NCBI RefSeq assembly: GCF_009017415.1 | Contig: NC_092404.1 | Location: forward strand, 1,116,001-1,180,000 | From: Aspergillus flavus | Lineage: Eukaryota > Ascomycota > Eurotiomycetes > Eurotiales > Aspergillaceae | Direction: 5' to 3' | DNA length: 64,000 nucleotides | Shown: piece by piece, positions 36,965-48,071 of the stretch | How positions within the stretch are numbered: position 1 is the stretch's first letter | Layout of the letters: each line of letters begins with the position of its first letter | Notes under the pieces: generated by a model | The model's input: the letters and a program-made list of their open reading frames with translations, nothing else | Told to the model about the DNA's origin: nothing | The model's database searches: none | Position numbers and translations under genes: made by a program

Positions 36965-39377
36965 ATGACTACTACTACAGTTCCGCATTCTCAGCGAAAA
37001 CGGCGACGCCCAGCTCTCGCTTGCGAGCAATGTCGTCGTCGAAAAGTCCGGTTAGTTGGAGTTGTTCCCTGAGTCGCTTGACATGCTCTCACTCGGCTCT
37101 AGCTGCGATAGAAACCACCCGTGTGCTAACTGCATGCGATCTGACCCTCGATCTTGCCACTACATTGACACTGATCGGAAAACGAATGTCACACACGATC
37201 AGGTCATCGATTTGGCCCCCACGTCATCTTCGAATGGCAATCTACCATTGGATTCCTCAATCTCCCTTCAAGATGCACAGTTTTCTGAGCTTCCAAATGT
37301 AGATGCACTCCAGTCTCCTCGTTCATCATTGGCGAGTTCCACAGTTGGTCAATATTCTAAAACTTCCCACGTGCCGGTAGAGTCACAGGCGGGGTCGCCT
37401 GTTCACTCATTGGAAGATCGAGTACGTCAGTTAGAAAAGAAGCTTGAAGACACCCTCAATTTGCGACCACCGGATAGCGCTCCAAGTCAGCCACCCATAA
37501 GAATGCCTGAGCACGGTTCAATAAATGGAAGGTTCCTGAAGACGAGGTTCTTCGGGAACAGCCATCGATCTATATGTGAGCACAGGGTACCACTTTCTTT
37601 CTACTTGTAAACTGCGATGACATAGACTAAAGGCCAAAAGGTTCAAGGAATGATTTACATGTTCCATCGAAAGGCGTCTGAGAATCCTGAGATACAAAAT
37701 CTGTACGAAAGGTGCAAGCAGCTTGCAAGAACAATTAAATCACAGGAGATAACTCAGCAGAGTATCTGCCCCGAGCTAAGGGATTACATGCCATCGAAAC
37801 AGACATCGGACAGGCTTATCCAAGCCTACCTTCGTACATTCGAATCTGTCTACCGCATCGTGCATGTGCCATCATTTCTACGTGAATACGATCAGTACTG
37901 GAGAAATCCTCAGGCAGCCAGCCCGGCGTTCATCATCATGACTTTGCTAATGCTAGCGATTGGGAACTCTTTTTGCCAGTCGGGGGACCCAGGCAAAGAC
38001 TATGTTCCGCGTTCTACATCCTCACAGTGGATATATACGGCGCAAACGTGGCTCAGCTCCCCGTTTGAAAAATCCCGTCTCAATATCGCTAGCCTCCAAA
38101 CACAATGTCTCCTTCTTTTGGCCCGCCAGACAAATGACATTAGCAGTGACCTTGTCTGGATCTCAGCTGGCGCTCTCCTTCGAACAGCTATGCATATGGG
38201 CTTCCATATTGACCCTCGTCATATCGATGGCATCTCTTTCTTCGATGCACAGCTTAGACGGAGAATATGGAATACAATTCTTGAGATTGTTGTCCAGTCT
38301 AGTATGGATGCTGGAGGCCTTCCTCTAATTCGTTGTGATGACTACGATTGTGAGGCTCCCCTTAACATTGACGATGCTCAGATGGAAGATGCTATTCCTA
38401 AGGCAAAGCCCCTCGAGGACTTTACCGAAACATCTCTGCAGCTAGCCTTACGGCGATCACTATCTGTGCGTCTACAAATTGCACAGTTTCTGAACGATTT
38501 CCGCCGAGGCACCTCGTATGATGAAGCTTTGCAGCTTAGCAAAAGCCTTATCAATATATACCGCGAAAGCTCAGCCTTATTTGACGCTTTTAAAAATAGT
38601 GGAAAATGTCCTACTCTCTTCCAGTCAAACCTCTACAACTTGATGACGCAGCGCTTCCTGCTTGCTCTTCATGACCCCTTTGCTATAAAGGCAAAAGCTG
38701 ACCCGAAATTATATTACTCACATAAAGAAGCCCTCCTAGTGTCCATGCGTATCTTAGCACCATTCAGCACCTCGACATCAGAAGATCTTGACTATACCGC
38801 ATTGCTGCTCACAGGCTCGCCATCATTTCGGGACGTCCCTACCCAAGCAGCTGCCGTCGTTGGAGATGACCTCATTGAACGGATTAAAGAGCAGATTAAT
38901 ACTGCAGTATCAGCTCCCTATACGTCACATCCTTTGTCACACGGAGACTCCAGGCGTGCTGTGGAGAAATTTGTCTCCTGTGCATTGGCACGACTTGAAT
39001 CTGGCGAAACTAACATAAAGGGCTATCTGGTGTCTGCATGCTTTCTGGCACAGATAGAGGCTATGGAGTGCGGTCAGCCCATTGATGAAGCGTTGAGTAG
39101 AACTATATTGGCAGTTCTTCAAACGTGCTCAAAGATCTTAGGAGACAGAGTTGAAACACTGAGCCCTTCAAAGCCAGGAATAGAACTGAGTACAGCGATT
39201 AATGAGGAATCAACCTTGACAAAATTTGATAACCAGTTTAACTGGTCTCTCACCGATGACTTTGTGAGTTGTCTGCTTGTCCTGGTTGGAAAGCAAGGTG
39301 CACTGAAGTTTACTGATAGGATTCAGGATATGGAAATGGATCTAGGCTCATGGTTTCCTTCCCTTGCCTACATCTGA
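36965..39377 (+). CDS. Zn2Cys6 transcription factor with fungal_trans domain
   Basis: Three exons, 36965-37050, 37103-37586 and 37641-39377, give 768 residues. The zinc cluster at residues about 20-48, CEQCRRRKVRCDR then CANCMRSDPRSC, is split by the first intron after ...KVR, as in many fungal factors (spacing C-x2-C-x6-C-x5-C-x2-C-x7-C). A basic N-terminus (RKRRRP) precedes it. A coiled-coil-like heptad segment (LEDRVRQLEKKLEDTL) is the dimerisation linker. Exon 3 holds the middle homology region, with YLRTFESVYRIVHVPSF and RTAMHMGFHIDP. It should bind CGG-containing sites in the nucleus. Its place between the hydrolase/AcnX pair and RidA makes it the likely local regulator. Confidence 0.92.
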
Positions 39378-39848
39378 GCTGGAATTGTAACAATGTTGTT
39401 TATTCATGTTGGATTCTGCTGATGTGAGGCCTATCTATTGATCTGGATCGCCGATTATCATAGAGTTAGAAAGGAGACAAGTGGGTTAAGAAGAGTGGCG
39501 CAAATAGACGTTTATTTACGGCACCATACTATTCTTAACATCCTATATTCTTCTAGAAGCTATTTCAAACTCCGGGCAGATATCAACGTTCTGTATACGT
39601 TTGGAAGATGGGCCGAAAAGATCATGTCTCTACTAGTATCTACAAGCCATGACATGACATAACTAATGTTTTCGATCATCGGTCTTGGAGATATATACAT
39701 GGAATCTAGAAGATTCTCTATCTGCACAGCCAGAATCCCAGAGCCATCGAGTAACCAGGTAACAGACGTTGCTAAGCCTTAGCCGAACCACCCAGCATTT
39801 TGAGGAGGTACCAAGGTAATATAGACTGAAGTCTACATCGAAATTCGC
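39378..39848. other. Convergent spacer
   Basis: About 470 bases between the 3' ends of the Zn2Cys6 factor and the RidA gene. Nothing recognisable. Confidence 0.5.
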
Positions 39849-40304
39849 TCACCATTCACAGATTGCCGTACACTTGATCTCCACCAGTAACCTCGGATTC
39901 GGTAATTCCTTGACACCAATTGTCGTCCTCGCCGGCGCATCCTCGCGATTCGGCCACACTTTGTTCCATTCTTCATTCATCCCTTGATAGCAACCGGTCA
40001 GGTCAGTCAAGAATACCGTTGCATCGACCACATTCTTAATGCTCCCTTTGCCGTCTGTTGCGCCGCGAATAATAGTGTCAATATTGCGAAGAACTGCCGC
40101 GGTCTGTTGGCGAATATCCAGCGTCCATGTTCCATCCGCATGTTCCGTTACGCCGTCCCAAGTCCCATCTCCGCGGCGCGATGATGTACCAGAGACGTGG
40201 ATGGTACGAGAAGTGGGGTTTGTGGGGAGAATGCGTGCATGAGGGTAGTTGGCGAGGCCTTGGGCTTTTTCAGGTGGGAGGAAGAAGGCCGAACCGTTGG
40301 ACAT
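39849..40304 (-). CDS. RidA/YjgF-family imine deaminase
   Basis: Intronless, 151 residues. The C-terminal ARTTIGVKELPNPRLLVEIKCTAI is the RidA/UK114 signature, including the Arg that binds the substrate carboxylate, and the middle NIDTIIRGATDGKGSIKNVVDATVFLTDL is the usual helix. Family members form trimers and hydrolyse reactive enamine/imine intermediates; a subgroup are 2-aminomuconate deaminases. Cytosolic or mitochondrial, no clear targeting peptide. Pyrroline-2-carboxylate, the expected product of aconitase X in this cluster, is a cyclic imine, so the two genes could act in sequence, which is inference. Length is slightly longer than the minimal family at both termini. Confidence 0.9.
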   Translation of the reverse strand: MSNGSAFFLPPEKAQGLANYPHARILPTNPTSRTIHVSGTSSRRGDGTWDGVTEHADGTWTLDIRQQTAAVLRNIDTIIRGATDGKGSIKNVVDATVFLTDLTGCYQGMNEEWNKVWPNREDAPARTTIGVKELPNPRLLVEIKCTAICEW

Positions 40305-40799
40305 GTTGAGAATGATCGAATTAAAATTACCACTAGGGCTGTATCTGGAGTTTTTAGGCGATAAATCAATTTAAAAAAGGCGGGTAGGTTTTCTAGGAAT
40401 GGTGCTGTAGGTGTCCCTTTATAGCTTCATTTGATATCCGTCGGATAAGGACCCGGTTCCGGGTCAAACGGGTGTGTTCCGTGAATTCGAAACCCATGGG
40501 ACGGTTCAGTTGGGACAAGCCAAGCGGCTAATCGCGTTAAACTTCCGATTGAATAATTGAAAATTTTTCTTGGTCATCCAGGATAATCTTGGTTTAGCTT
40601 CAAGCTAACAGCTCAGTCGTATAAGATTAGGGCATTGAGCTCACATGGTGCGGAACGATGCGGGGTGTTGTCCCATGACGTACTAGCCTCCTAAGGACTA
40701 TACCTGCATTTAACCTGCATTTAATCTGCATCTCATCTCTGACCGTCTTCTTCAACCATCCCTTTCTTAGCTGGCTTCCCAGCAACAACCGTCGACAAG
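40305..40799. promoter_or_regulatory. Divergent region, RidA / molybdate transporter
   Basis: 495 bases upstream of two divergent genes. A direct duplication CCTGCATTTAA at about 40703-40723 lies near the MOT1 start. No established motif. Confidence 0.4.
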
Positions 40800-42116
40800 A
40801 TGACTGCCCAGACCTTTCGTCAGATCTCAAATCACAATCTCCAGACATTCCGCCACAATTATGTGTCGGAGATTTCGGGTTCGCTCGGCGATCTCGGAAC
40901 CTTTCTCCCCATCGCCATAGCACTGGCCATCAACGGTACTGTCTCGCTGTCCAGCACCCTCATCTTCTCAGGGCTCTTCAATATCTTGACGGGTCTATTC
41001 TTCGGGATTCCACTTCCTGTACAGCCCATGAAAGCAATTGCTGCGGTAGCAATCGCCAGATCCTTCAACAATGGCACCATTGCCGCTGCCGGAATCTTCG
41101 TGGGCGCGATCATTTTCATATTCAGCATCACTGGCCTACTGCACTGGTTCGCAGACGTAATTCCTATCCCTGTTATCAAGGGTATCCAGGTTGGGGCAGG
41201 CTTATCGCTTGTTATTGCTTCTTGTGGGAATATCCTGTCTTCTCTGGGATGGGTCGGGCCGTCATGGGCGGATAACCGGATTTGGGCCATCGCGGCGTTC
41301 GTCTTCCTCATCATCACCAATGTTTATCGCAAGGTACCCTATGCGCTGGCAGTATTCATCCTTGGCATCATCTTTGCCATTATCCGCAGTGCACTAGTAG
41401 CTGATTTGCCGTCTCTCACGTTCTGGCATCCTTACACCGTCGTCCCCACTCCCGATCAGTGGTCCGTGGGTGCTCTTGATGCGGGTATCGGACAGATTCC
41501 GCTCACGACGCTGAACTCCATCGTCGCCGTCGTACATCTTGCGGGCGATCTGATCCCGAATGTACGTACGCCTTCGATCACGTCTGTCGGACTCAGCGTT
41601 GCCGCAATGAACCTGGTGGGGTGTTGGTTCGGCGCCATGCCTGTCTGTCACGGTTCTGGCGGACTGGCAGCCCAGTACCGATTCGGAGCACGATCTGGCT
41701 CCAGCGTGATTTTCCTGGGCTTACTGAAGCTGGTGATTGGTATCTTTTTCGGTGAAAGCTTGGTGGGCCTGTTGAAACGGTTCCCTTCAGCGCTATTGGG
41801 AGTAATGGTGATAGCTGCGGGACTGGAGCTGGTCAGCGTTGGAGAGAGTCTCAATACCACGGGTGCCCGGGATATCATGAAGGCCAGTTTTGGAATTTTG
41901 GGTGATGCCAGACAGGATATTGCGCCGATGCTCAGTGATGCAGACCGCAAGAGACGATGGACGGTCATGATGGTTACCGTGGGGCTGTTGGTTGGGTTTA
42001 AGAATGATGCGATTGGATTCCTGGCTGGTATTCTGTGCCACCTCGGCTATGAGCTGCCTGGTCTCTGGGAAAAAGTACGAACTCGGTGGAACGAGGGTCG
42101 GGTCAGATTGCAATAA
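40800..42116 (+). CDS. MOT1-type molybdate transporter
   Basis: Intronless, 438 residues, about ten membrane spans. The signature GSLGDLGTFLPI at residue 28 onward and PVQPMKAIAAVAIA are the first conserved motif of MOT1 proteins, and CHGSGGLAAQYRFGARSG is the second. MOT1 belongs to the sulfate-permease-related group but has no STAS domain; one is also missing here. It brings molybdate into the cell or across an internal membrane for molybdenum cofactor synthesis, which serves nitrate reductase and xanthine dehydrogenase. A short C-terminal hydrophilic tail follows the last helix. Complete and well conserved. Confidence 0.92.
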   Translation: MTAQTFRQISNHNLQTFRHNYVSEISGSLGDLGTFLPIAIALAINGTVSLSSTLIFSGLFNILTGLFFGIPLPVQPMKAIAAVAIARSFNNGTIAAAGIFVGAIIFIFSITGLLHWFADVIPIPVIKGIQVGAGLSLVIASCGNILSSLGWVGPSWADNRIWAIAAFVFLIITNVYRKVPYALAVFILGIIFAIIRSALVADLPSLTFWHPYTVVPTPDQWSVGALDAGIGQIPLTTLNSIVAVVHLAGDLIPNVRTPSITSVGLSVAAMNLVGCWFGAMPVCHGSGGLAAQYRFGARSGSSVIFLGLLKLVIGIFFGESLVGLLKRFPSALLGVMVIAAGLELVSVGESLNTTGARDIMKASFGILGDARQDIAPMLSDADRKRRWTVMMVTVGLLVGFKNDAIGFLAGILCHLGYELPGLWEKVRTRWNEGRVRLQ

Positions 42117-42903
42117 TCACCCGCTTGACAATTTCACGCAATGACGCTGGTTATGACTGCATACGAAGCTTACTACTGGATGGTTTTTGTTTTGACGTCG
42201 TTTCTAGCCAATGATATATAGCCGGCATGTTTTGTTATTTGCTTTTGCTTCCTCTCGGGGACGGAGATGAAAGGGCAGCAATTATGGAGATGGCGCCTTG
42301 GCTTTGCCAGAAGATACGCAGATCGAACAACTTGAAGTAATTTCTTGGGAGCCAACCACGAAGGTCTTTGGCGTGACAGTATTCTCTGGAACGAGAAGCA
42401 TCGGCTATTGATTTCCGCCGCTCTATCTCGAAATTTCGGCCAACGAAACACCCCGAACGCGGACACATCTGTTGTACAGAGCATGAAAGCGTTGACACGT
42501 TCTTACCTTATATAATGCATGAGGAAGAGTCACTGGGAATTTCTTCACCAGTATGCCTCTGCCCGCGCAGCACTGACGAAGCGAGAATTCCGGGTCATAC
42601 TGGTCACCATTGATTGCAAATTAAATGTCTTTGGCTTTAGAAGTTTTGTTTAGCTTGCTAGTGAGTTACAATATCAATATAAAAGAACAATATAATACAG
42701 TTGGAATTTATATTTCCCCTTCCTAGAAATATAATCAGACAGTGATTTAAGCATATTTAGCAAAGATATTAAAGATTCATTCCTAAACACAAGACATTGC
42801 ACATCATTAACTAGATTAACTAGTCACCATATTTAACCCCGACAATTTCCACCCCAAAACCTCAATTAAACCCCCTATCATATAAGTTCAAACTAACCCA
42901 ACC
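42117..42903. other. Convergent spacer
   Basis: 787 bases between two 3' ends, AT-rich from 42650 on. Short open frames on the reverse strand at 42173-42498 have no recognisable content. Confidence 0.5.
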
Positions 42904-43188
42904 CTAATCATAAGATTCACCCCCCTCATCATCCAATTCCGTAATTCGTCGCACTCCCCCAGCCGAAGAGTTCCCCGCAGTCAATAGCCGACCGGTCTGG
43001 TCGTACCGTTTCTCATCAACGACAGCCGGCTCGCCGAGATCCTGACGAATGGTACGAACAGTCGTGGTTCCATCCGGCTCGGTCTGGGAGACCGTAGCAT
43101 AACGCTGACCGGTAGCGGCGGTGCCGTCGTCGGTGCTGCTCGAAGAGCTGTAGAAGTAGGAAGAAGAGCTGGAGTAGGACTGCGACAT
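42904..43188 (-). CDS. Small Ser/Thr-rich hypothetical protein
   Basis: Intronless, 94 residues. The N-terminus is a Ser/Tyr run (residues 2-20); the rest is polar and charged with repeated Thr-Thr-Val and Asp/Glu near the end. There is no signal peptide, no membrane helix and no domain I know. Coding bias and an ATG in good context (CAAAATG) support it as real. It looks intrinsically disordered; function unknown. Its promoter is AT/GT-rich. Confidence 0.65.
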   Translation of the reverse strand: MSQSYSSSSSYFYSSSSSTDDGTAATGQRYATVSQTEPDGTTTVRTIRQDLGEPAVVDEKRYDQTGRLLTAGNSSAGGVRRITELDDEGGESYD

Positions 43189-43893
43189 TTTGAGTTTTGG
43201 AGATATAGCTTTTGGTTCGAATTGTAGAAGAACGTGATTTTTTATTTTGTGTATGTGGTTTTGTTTTTCTAGTCTTGAATGAACCCTTGGGTAGAAGTAT
43301 GAACTTATATGGACCTGTGGAAGGTCGTGTGGCGATGGATGATATCATAACAGCATCAGTTAGTACGGGATCTCCACCTATGAATGATCTGGGCGATGGT
43401 GATATATTTTCCAGGTGTTTAGAACGTATTGTCATTTAGGGCTTGGGATACTGTATGTGACGTTTCAAACAAAGAACTACTGTTTGTGTGGTGACGTTGT
43501 GGTCTTGTGTTCTTTTTGTGGGCTGGGCGCCTTGTGTGGCTGACGCGATTGTTCTAGAAGGGTGAATGGATTTCTTCGAGTATACTGTGTAAGGGATTTC
43601 CGTGGTTAGGGTCTGTTATTGTGGGACTTTGTTTGTGTTTCCTTCTGAGGTCTTTGGTGGGTATTGGTTATATATATATATATGGATTGAGCTGTGGTAA
43701 GTGTAAGGATGACTAGCTCTGCGCCCGTTGTGGGATTTGTTGCTATGTATAGGAGCTGGTTTTTAACTTTGGGAAATATATATCAGAAGTCCTTGGATAC
43801 AATACTGGACTATGAGAAGGTAAGAAGAGGAAAAAGAAAAGATGATTGCATGATAGACGGAAAGTAAGGCCAAAAAGAGAAAATGTAAAAAGA
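43189..43893. other. Upstream region of Ser-rich gene; TA microsatellite
   Basis: About 700 bases with GT-rich stretches and a short (TA)n tract at 43668-43683. It contains the promoter of the small reverse gene and the 3' flank of the tRNA. No other gene. Confidence 0.5.
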
Positions 43894-43965
43894 TGGAGAC
43901 GCGGGGAATCGAACCCCGGACCACTCCCATGCTAAGGGAGTATTATACCACTAAACCACATCCCC
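43894..43965 (-). tRNA. tRNA-Ala (anticodon AGC)
   Basis: The reverse strand folds as a complete cloverleaf of 72 nt. The acceptor 5' strand GGGGATG pairs with CGTCTCC with one G-T and one T-G pair, followed by discriminator A. The D arm contains GGTTTAGTGGTA, the anticodon stem CTCCC/GGGAG encloses the loop TTAGCAT, and the T arm is CGGGG-TTCGATT-CCCCG. The anticodon at loop positions 34-36 is AGC, decoding GCU/GCC. Internal A and B boxes are well formed. No intron. It ends about 280 bases before UTP15. Confidence 0.95.
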
Positions 43966-44242
43966 AATTGGATGGAAGGAATGAGCCATTAATGTTTTAT
44001 AGCCCCTATGTAACAAAAACGCACTAGCGCATTGCTTATCCCATCGGGACCGATAGAACTTTTCCCGATGCGATTTTATCAGAAAATCTTCCAGACCATC
44101 ACAAAATTCCCATAAACGCCCTGCACCGCCAACGCAGCTGGTGGATGAGCTGCCTTTTGTCGTATCACGTCTGTCCGATCTTACAGTCAACTACCATTGC
44201 GGTAATACCCGATAATTAATTACAACATACCCCTACGCAGCC

Positions 44243-45868
44243 ATGGCTGCCCCCGTCCTCCCTCTCCAACAGGTCAAGCTCCCGGCGCTGCCCTCGACTC
44301 GCTTGACACCAGAGCAGCAATATTGGAAGACATTCAAGAACCCTCTGCTGATCCCCTCGCCCGCCAATGGCCCTGTCAATCTCATCACACAGCCTTCCGC
44401 TCCGTCCTCCGCCTCCGCCTTCCCATCTCTCACCCAGCCTCCCGATGTCTTCACCGTGACCACCGGTGCCCGAGTCCAAATTTACTCTATTCGCACCCGG
44501 AAACTCCTCCGCACCGTCACTCGCTTCGATGATACCGTACGCGGTACCGATGTTCGTCCCGACGGCCGTGTGTTTGTTGCTGGTGACGACACCGGTGCGC
44601 TCCAGGTGTTCGATGTCAACTCGCGCGCGATCTTGAAGTCATGGAGGGAGCACAAGCAGCCGGTCTGGGTCAGCAAGTTCTCACCCAGCGACCCGACATC
44701 TCTTTTCACGGCGAGCGACGACCGCACCGTGCGACTTTGGGACCTCCCGAGCGAAAACAGCGTAAAGACGTTCGTGGGCCATACCGATTATGTGCGCAGC
44801 GGTGCATTCATGCCGGGGTCGCTGGCGTCTTCCGGACTCCTGGTGTCAGGTAGTTATGATCGTACTGTGCGCCTGTGGGATCCGCGCGTGGAGAGTCGGT
44901 CCGCGATGACCTTCAAGATGGCTGCCCCGATTGAGAGCGTCCTGCCGATGCCGACGGGTACTACGGTACTTGCGGCGGCCGATAACAAGATTGCTGTGCT
45001 GGATATTGTGGCCGGAAAGCCTCTGCACATGATTCAGAGCCACCAGAAGACTGTTACGGCGCTAGCGTTGGCTTCCAATGGCGAGAGACTGCTGAGTGGT
45101 GCTTTGGACGGTCACATGAAGGTGTTTGAGACGACTGGCTGGAATATGGTCTCTGGATCCAAGTACCCCTCGCCCATCCTTTCGCTCCGCGCCATTACGT
45201 CTGGACCAGCGCAGGAGGATAAGCACATCGCAGTTGGTATGCAGTCCGGTCTGCTGTCGATCAAAACCCGTCTCTCCGGCCAGCAGAAGATCAAGGAGAA
45301 AGAGCGGAGGAAGGAAATGCAGGCCTTGCTGGAGGGCAAGTTGGAGGAACATGACCGTAAAGTGGCCAAGCAAAAGAAGCTCCGGGGCTCCGGTTGGGAA
45401 AAGCGTTTCCGTGGTCGTGATTTCATTGGTGAGGGCGTGGACATAATCATTGAAGGCCAGGATCGCAAACGGAAGAAGGAACAGCCTTGGGAGCACGACC
45501 TTCGCAAGGCCCGCTATTCCGCCGCCCTGGACCAAGTGCTGGCTTCGGGCGACAAGACCGCGCAACTTACTCTTCTGACCGCACTTCGGCACCGTTCGGC
45601 TCTCCGCGCATCCTTACAAAACCGCGACGAAGTTACCCTGCAGCCGGTGCTGCAATGGGTGAACAAGAGCATCGGCGAGCCTCGCTTGGTGAAACTCAGC
45701 GTCGAGGTGGCCATGAACGTCCTCGATATTTATTCAGGAAACTTGGGCCAATCCGCAACGATTGATAAGATGGTTGACCGACTGCACCGACGCGTGCGAG
45801 ACGAAGTGGAAATGGCTCACCAAGCATGCCAGACCAAGGGCATGCTCGACATGTTGAAGGCGGCCTAA
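44243..45868 (+). CDS. UTP15: UTP15, U3 snoRNP small-subunit processome WD40 protein
   Basis: Intronless, 541 residues. The N-terminal QQYWKTFKNPLL and then seven WD40 blades (for example WVSKFSPSDPTSLFTASDDRTVRLWD and GSYDRTVRLWDP) form the propeller over residues 50-340. The C-terminal UTP15_C domain follows a charged, Lys/Arg-rich linker, with ALDQVL and VLDIYSGNLGQS helices. The protein belongs to the tUTP/UTPA subcomplex that binds nascent pre-rRNA in the nucleolus and helps 18S processing and Pol I transcription. It is an essential single-copy gene and marks this part of the window as core genome. GC-rich codon use differs clearly from the decayed regions at both ends. Confidence 0.96.
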   Translation: MAAPVLPLQQVKLPALPSTRLTPEQQYWKTFKNPLLIPSPANGPVNLITQPSAPSSASAFPSLTQPPDVFTVTTGARVQIYSIRTRKLLRTVTRFDDTVRGTDVRPDGRVFVAGDDTGALQVFDVNSRAILKSWREHKQPVWVSKFSPSDPTSLFTASDDRTVRLWDLPSENSVKTFVGHTDYVRSGAFMPGSLASSGLLVSGSYDRTVRLWDPRVESRSAMTFKMAAPIESVLPMPTGTTVLAAADNKIAVLDIVAGKPLHMIQSHQKTVTALALASNGERLLSGALDGHMKVFETTGWNMVSGSKYPSPILSLRAITSGPAQEDKHIAVGMQSGLLSIKTRLSGQQKIKEKERRKEMQALLEGKLEEHDRKVAKQKKLRGSGWEKRFRGRDFIGEGVDIIIEGQDRKRKKEQPWEHDLRKARYSAALDQVLASGDKTAQLTLLTALRHRSALRASLQNRDEVTLQPVLQWVNKSIGEPRLVKLSVEVAMNVLDIYSGNLGQSATIDKMVDRLHRRVRDEVEMAHQACQTKGMLDMLKAA

Positions 45869-46058
45869 TGGAGCCACGGCTGCACTGGAATCGAAATAAA
45901 ATAAAAGCAAATGTTTGACTAGATTTGTTGCATTACTGGATACCTGGTTGGAGTTCGGGGTTTGGGATCGCCCAACTGTATGGCCATATAGATGTAACTA
46001 GCGCAATTGATGAATATTGACGTCCATCACACAAGCCTCCATATATACACAGAATCAA

Positions 46059-47027
46059 TCATTGATACAACTTTGAAAAGTCCTCCCCATTCTCCGGCGG
46101 CTGCAACCAATTCCTCTCATCATACTTCCACCCCTCCGCGCCCTCAATAACATGAAACGTATACGCAAACCGACTCCGCTCACTGGTGTTCTTCTCACTC
46201 TTATGCAAAACATTGCCATGAATCAAAACCAACGACCCAGCCTTGACCTCTAGAACCTCCACATCCTCCTCCTTAGGCCCCTGACCCTCTTCCTCTTCCT
46301 CCTCCTTCCCCCTCGGCAAACCGGGCCCATCATTCTCCACAAACTCCGTCCCAACCACCTCCCCTTCCCCATTAACCCTCCTCACAAACCTCCTCTTAAT
46401 CCTCCCCCCAGCCTTCCCCCGATGGGAACCCGGATACATCCCCAAAGTCGCATTCCCGGGTCCAGCATCCTGCAACGCAAACCACCACCCCACCGCACTC
46501 GGCGGATCCGTATACAAAAACTCCGAATCCCGATGCGGCGGCACCGCCCCCCCAATCCCCGGCTGCTTACATATCACCATACTCTGCAGCACCCGGGGAT
46601 CCTTAAACCCCAAGGACCTCGCGATCGCCGCATTGCGTTCGCACAGCGACACGGCCCGGAACGGCTCCGAGAGACTGTGCAGCGAGTGCCCGATCTTGTT
46701 CACGGCTTGCTGCTTGGGTTTCAGGAGCGTGGGTTTTCCGGTGGTTGGGTCGGGGGTCGCGGAGATGGCGTCGGGTTCGAAGAAGTATCGGATTTTGTCG
46801 CCTGAGGTGAGGAAGTAGGTGTCGCCGACGTGGGGTTTGCTGTTGGTGTCCAGGTCGTCGCCGGTTGTGAATTGCGTTAGGGGGTGTGTGTCCAGTGGGA
46901 AGGTGTCGAGGAGGTGGTGGGTTTCGGTGAGGAGGGAGGTGATTTCCGTGGGGGTTAGGTGGTTGGGAAGGACTAGGTAGCCTTTTTCGTGAAAGGTGGT
47001 GAGTTGGGTGGGGGTTAGGCCTTCCAT
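46059..47027 (-). CDS. PhyH-family Fe(II)/2-oxoglutarate dioxygenase
   Basis: Intronless, 322 residues. FHEKGYLVLPNHL at the N-terminus is the usual opening of phytanoyl-CoA dioxygenase-domain proteins. PHRDSEFLYTDPPSAVGWW gives the His-x-Asp iron ligands, HGNVLHKS the distal His, and RFAYTFHVIEG the Arg that binds 2-oxoglutarate. The whole is close in layout to animal PHYHD1. An acidic Glu-run (about residues 241-248) interrupts the barrel and looks like a lineage-specific loop. It hydroxylates an unknown substrate; no peroxisomal targeting signal of the SKL type is present, so cytosolic. The downstream neighbour UTP15 converges on it. Confidence 0.92.
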   Translation of the reverse strand: MEGLTPTQLTTFHEKGYLVLPNHLTPTEITSLLTETHHLLDTFPLDTHPLTQFTTGDDLDTNSKPHVGDTYFLTSGDKIRYFFEPDAISATPDPTTGKPTLLKPKQQAVNKIGHSLHSLSEPFRAVSLCERNAAIARSLGFKDPRVLQSMVICKQPGIGGAVPPHRDSEFLYTDPPSAVGWWFALQDAGPGNATLGMYPGSHRGKAGGRIKRRFVRRVNGEGEVVGTEFVENDGPGLPRGKEEEEEEGQGPKEEDVEVLEVKAGSLVLIHGNVLHKSEKNTSERSRFAYTFHVIEGAEGWKYDERNWLQPPENGEDFSKLYQ

Positions 47028-48071
47028 TGTTCGTCCTTCTTCTCTTGTTTGTGGTGGAGGTTGTTGGTGTTTGGGAGTGTGGGTTGGTTTTTGGTGGTGG
47101 GATAAATGGATAAATGGCGAGAAATGCGGGGAACGTTTGTATTTTGTTGGCGGATCTTATCGGCTTATCGCGGCCTCGGAGCTGGCCGAGCTTCAGGTAC
47201 TCATGATGCTGATTAGACTATACACTGACAAGATTACTGTTTTACTGAATGATAGAGTTCGATATTCTGTCTGCTCTGAGCTTGAAGCATGGATTATATG
47301 AGGGACAAGTTTGCTTGCCACTGGCGATAACCACCAGCGAGAAAATCAATACGCCTTTTGGTCTTTTCTTGGATGGAAAGTTTAGTCGTCGTTTACGCGG
47401 CCGCAAATGATGGTCCGCACTGTGTTCTCCGAGAGCTACCACCTGCAGATGAAGATCTTGGCTGGGTGTGCAGAAGGACAGGCTCTGGCCTCGTTTCTCA
47501 TGTGGAAGAAGGAATAGATCGTCGTCTAATCGATTAATTACCCAGTCTGGGTATGCCAAAATCGTTGAATGACGGACTTTTCCGACCAGACTTAGAATTC
47601 TACAATAAAGCGCTGCACTATACTACTGCAATGGGTCATTTAACAATATATTAGTAGGCCATATGGTTCAAAAACAATAGACAGACTAAGCACTGGACAG
47701 GTGGAAAAGCGCCAAGCCGGGTATACATTAGGGTTATTATAGTAAGCACTAAGAAAGGCCCTTCTACAATAGCATCTACTAAAGACTAGTACTAGTCCCG
47801 AGTCCTTTTCTTTGTTCACTGCCTACGTAAACAAAGACTAGTTACTAGGATTGTTCTAGCGATCTAGCCAATAAGACGGCATACTTAAGTTGGGATTTGA
47901 TGAACCCTGCTCAGCGTAGTACTCTTTTATATGTTGGTTGAAATATCATATGCCCTTTCTGCCCCCTTCCCGATTTCCCCTCTCCCAGCAAAATTGTCTT
48001 GATCTTTCACAGCACTATCCTACCTTTTCTTTACCCTTTCAAGGATTTTCTGCGCACTTACAGCCCTTGTG
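47028..48071. promoter_or_regulatory. Divergent region between PhyH and SDR genes
   Basis: About 1 kb between two divergent genes. No gene-like frame; the AT-rich middle (47640-47900) has several ACTAGT-type palindromes (for example GACTAGTACTAGTC at 47784-47797). Confidence 0.4.

Noticed and set aside
44482..45765. Several long open frames on both strands over UTP15
   Set aside because: GC-rich coding DNA produces open shadow frames; none has a recognisable motif and UTP15 explains the region.
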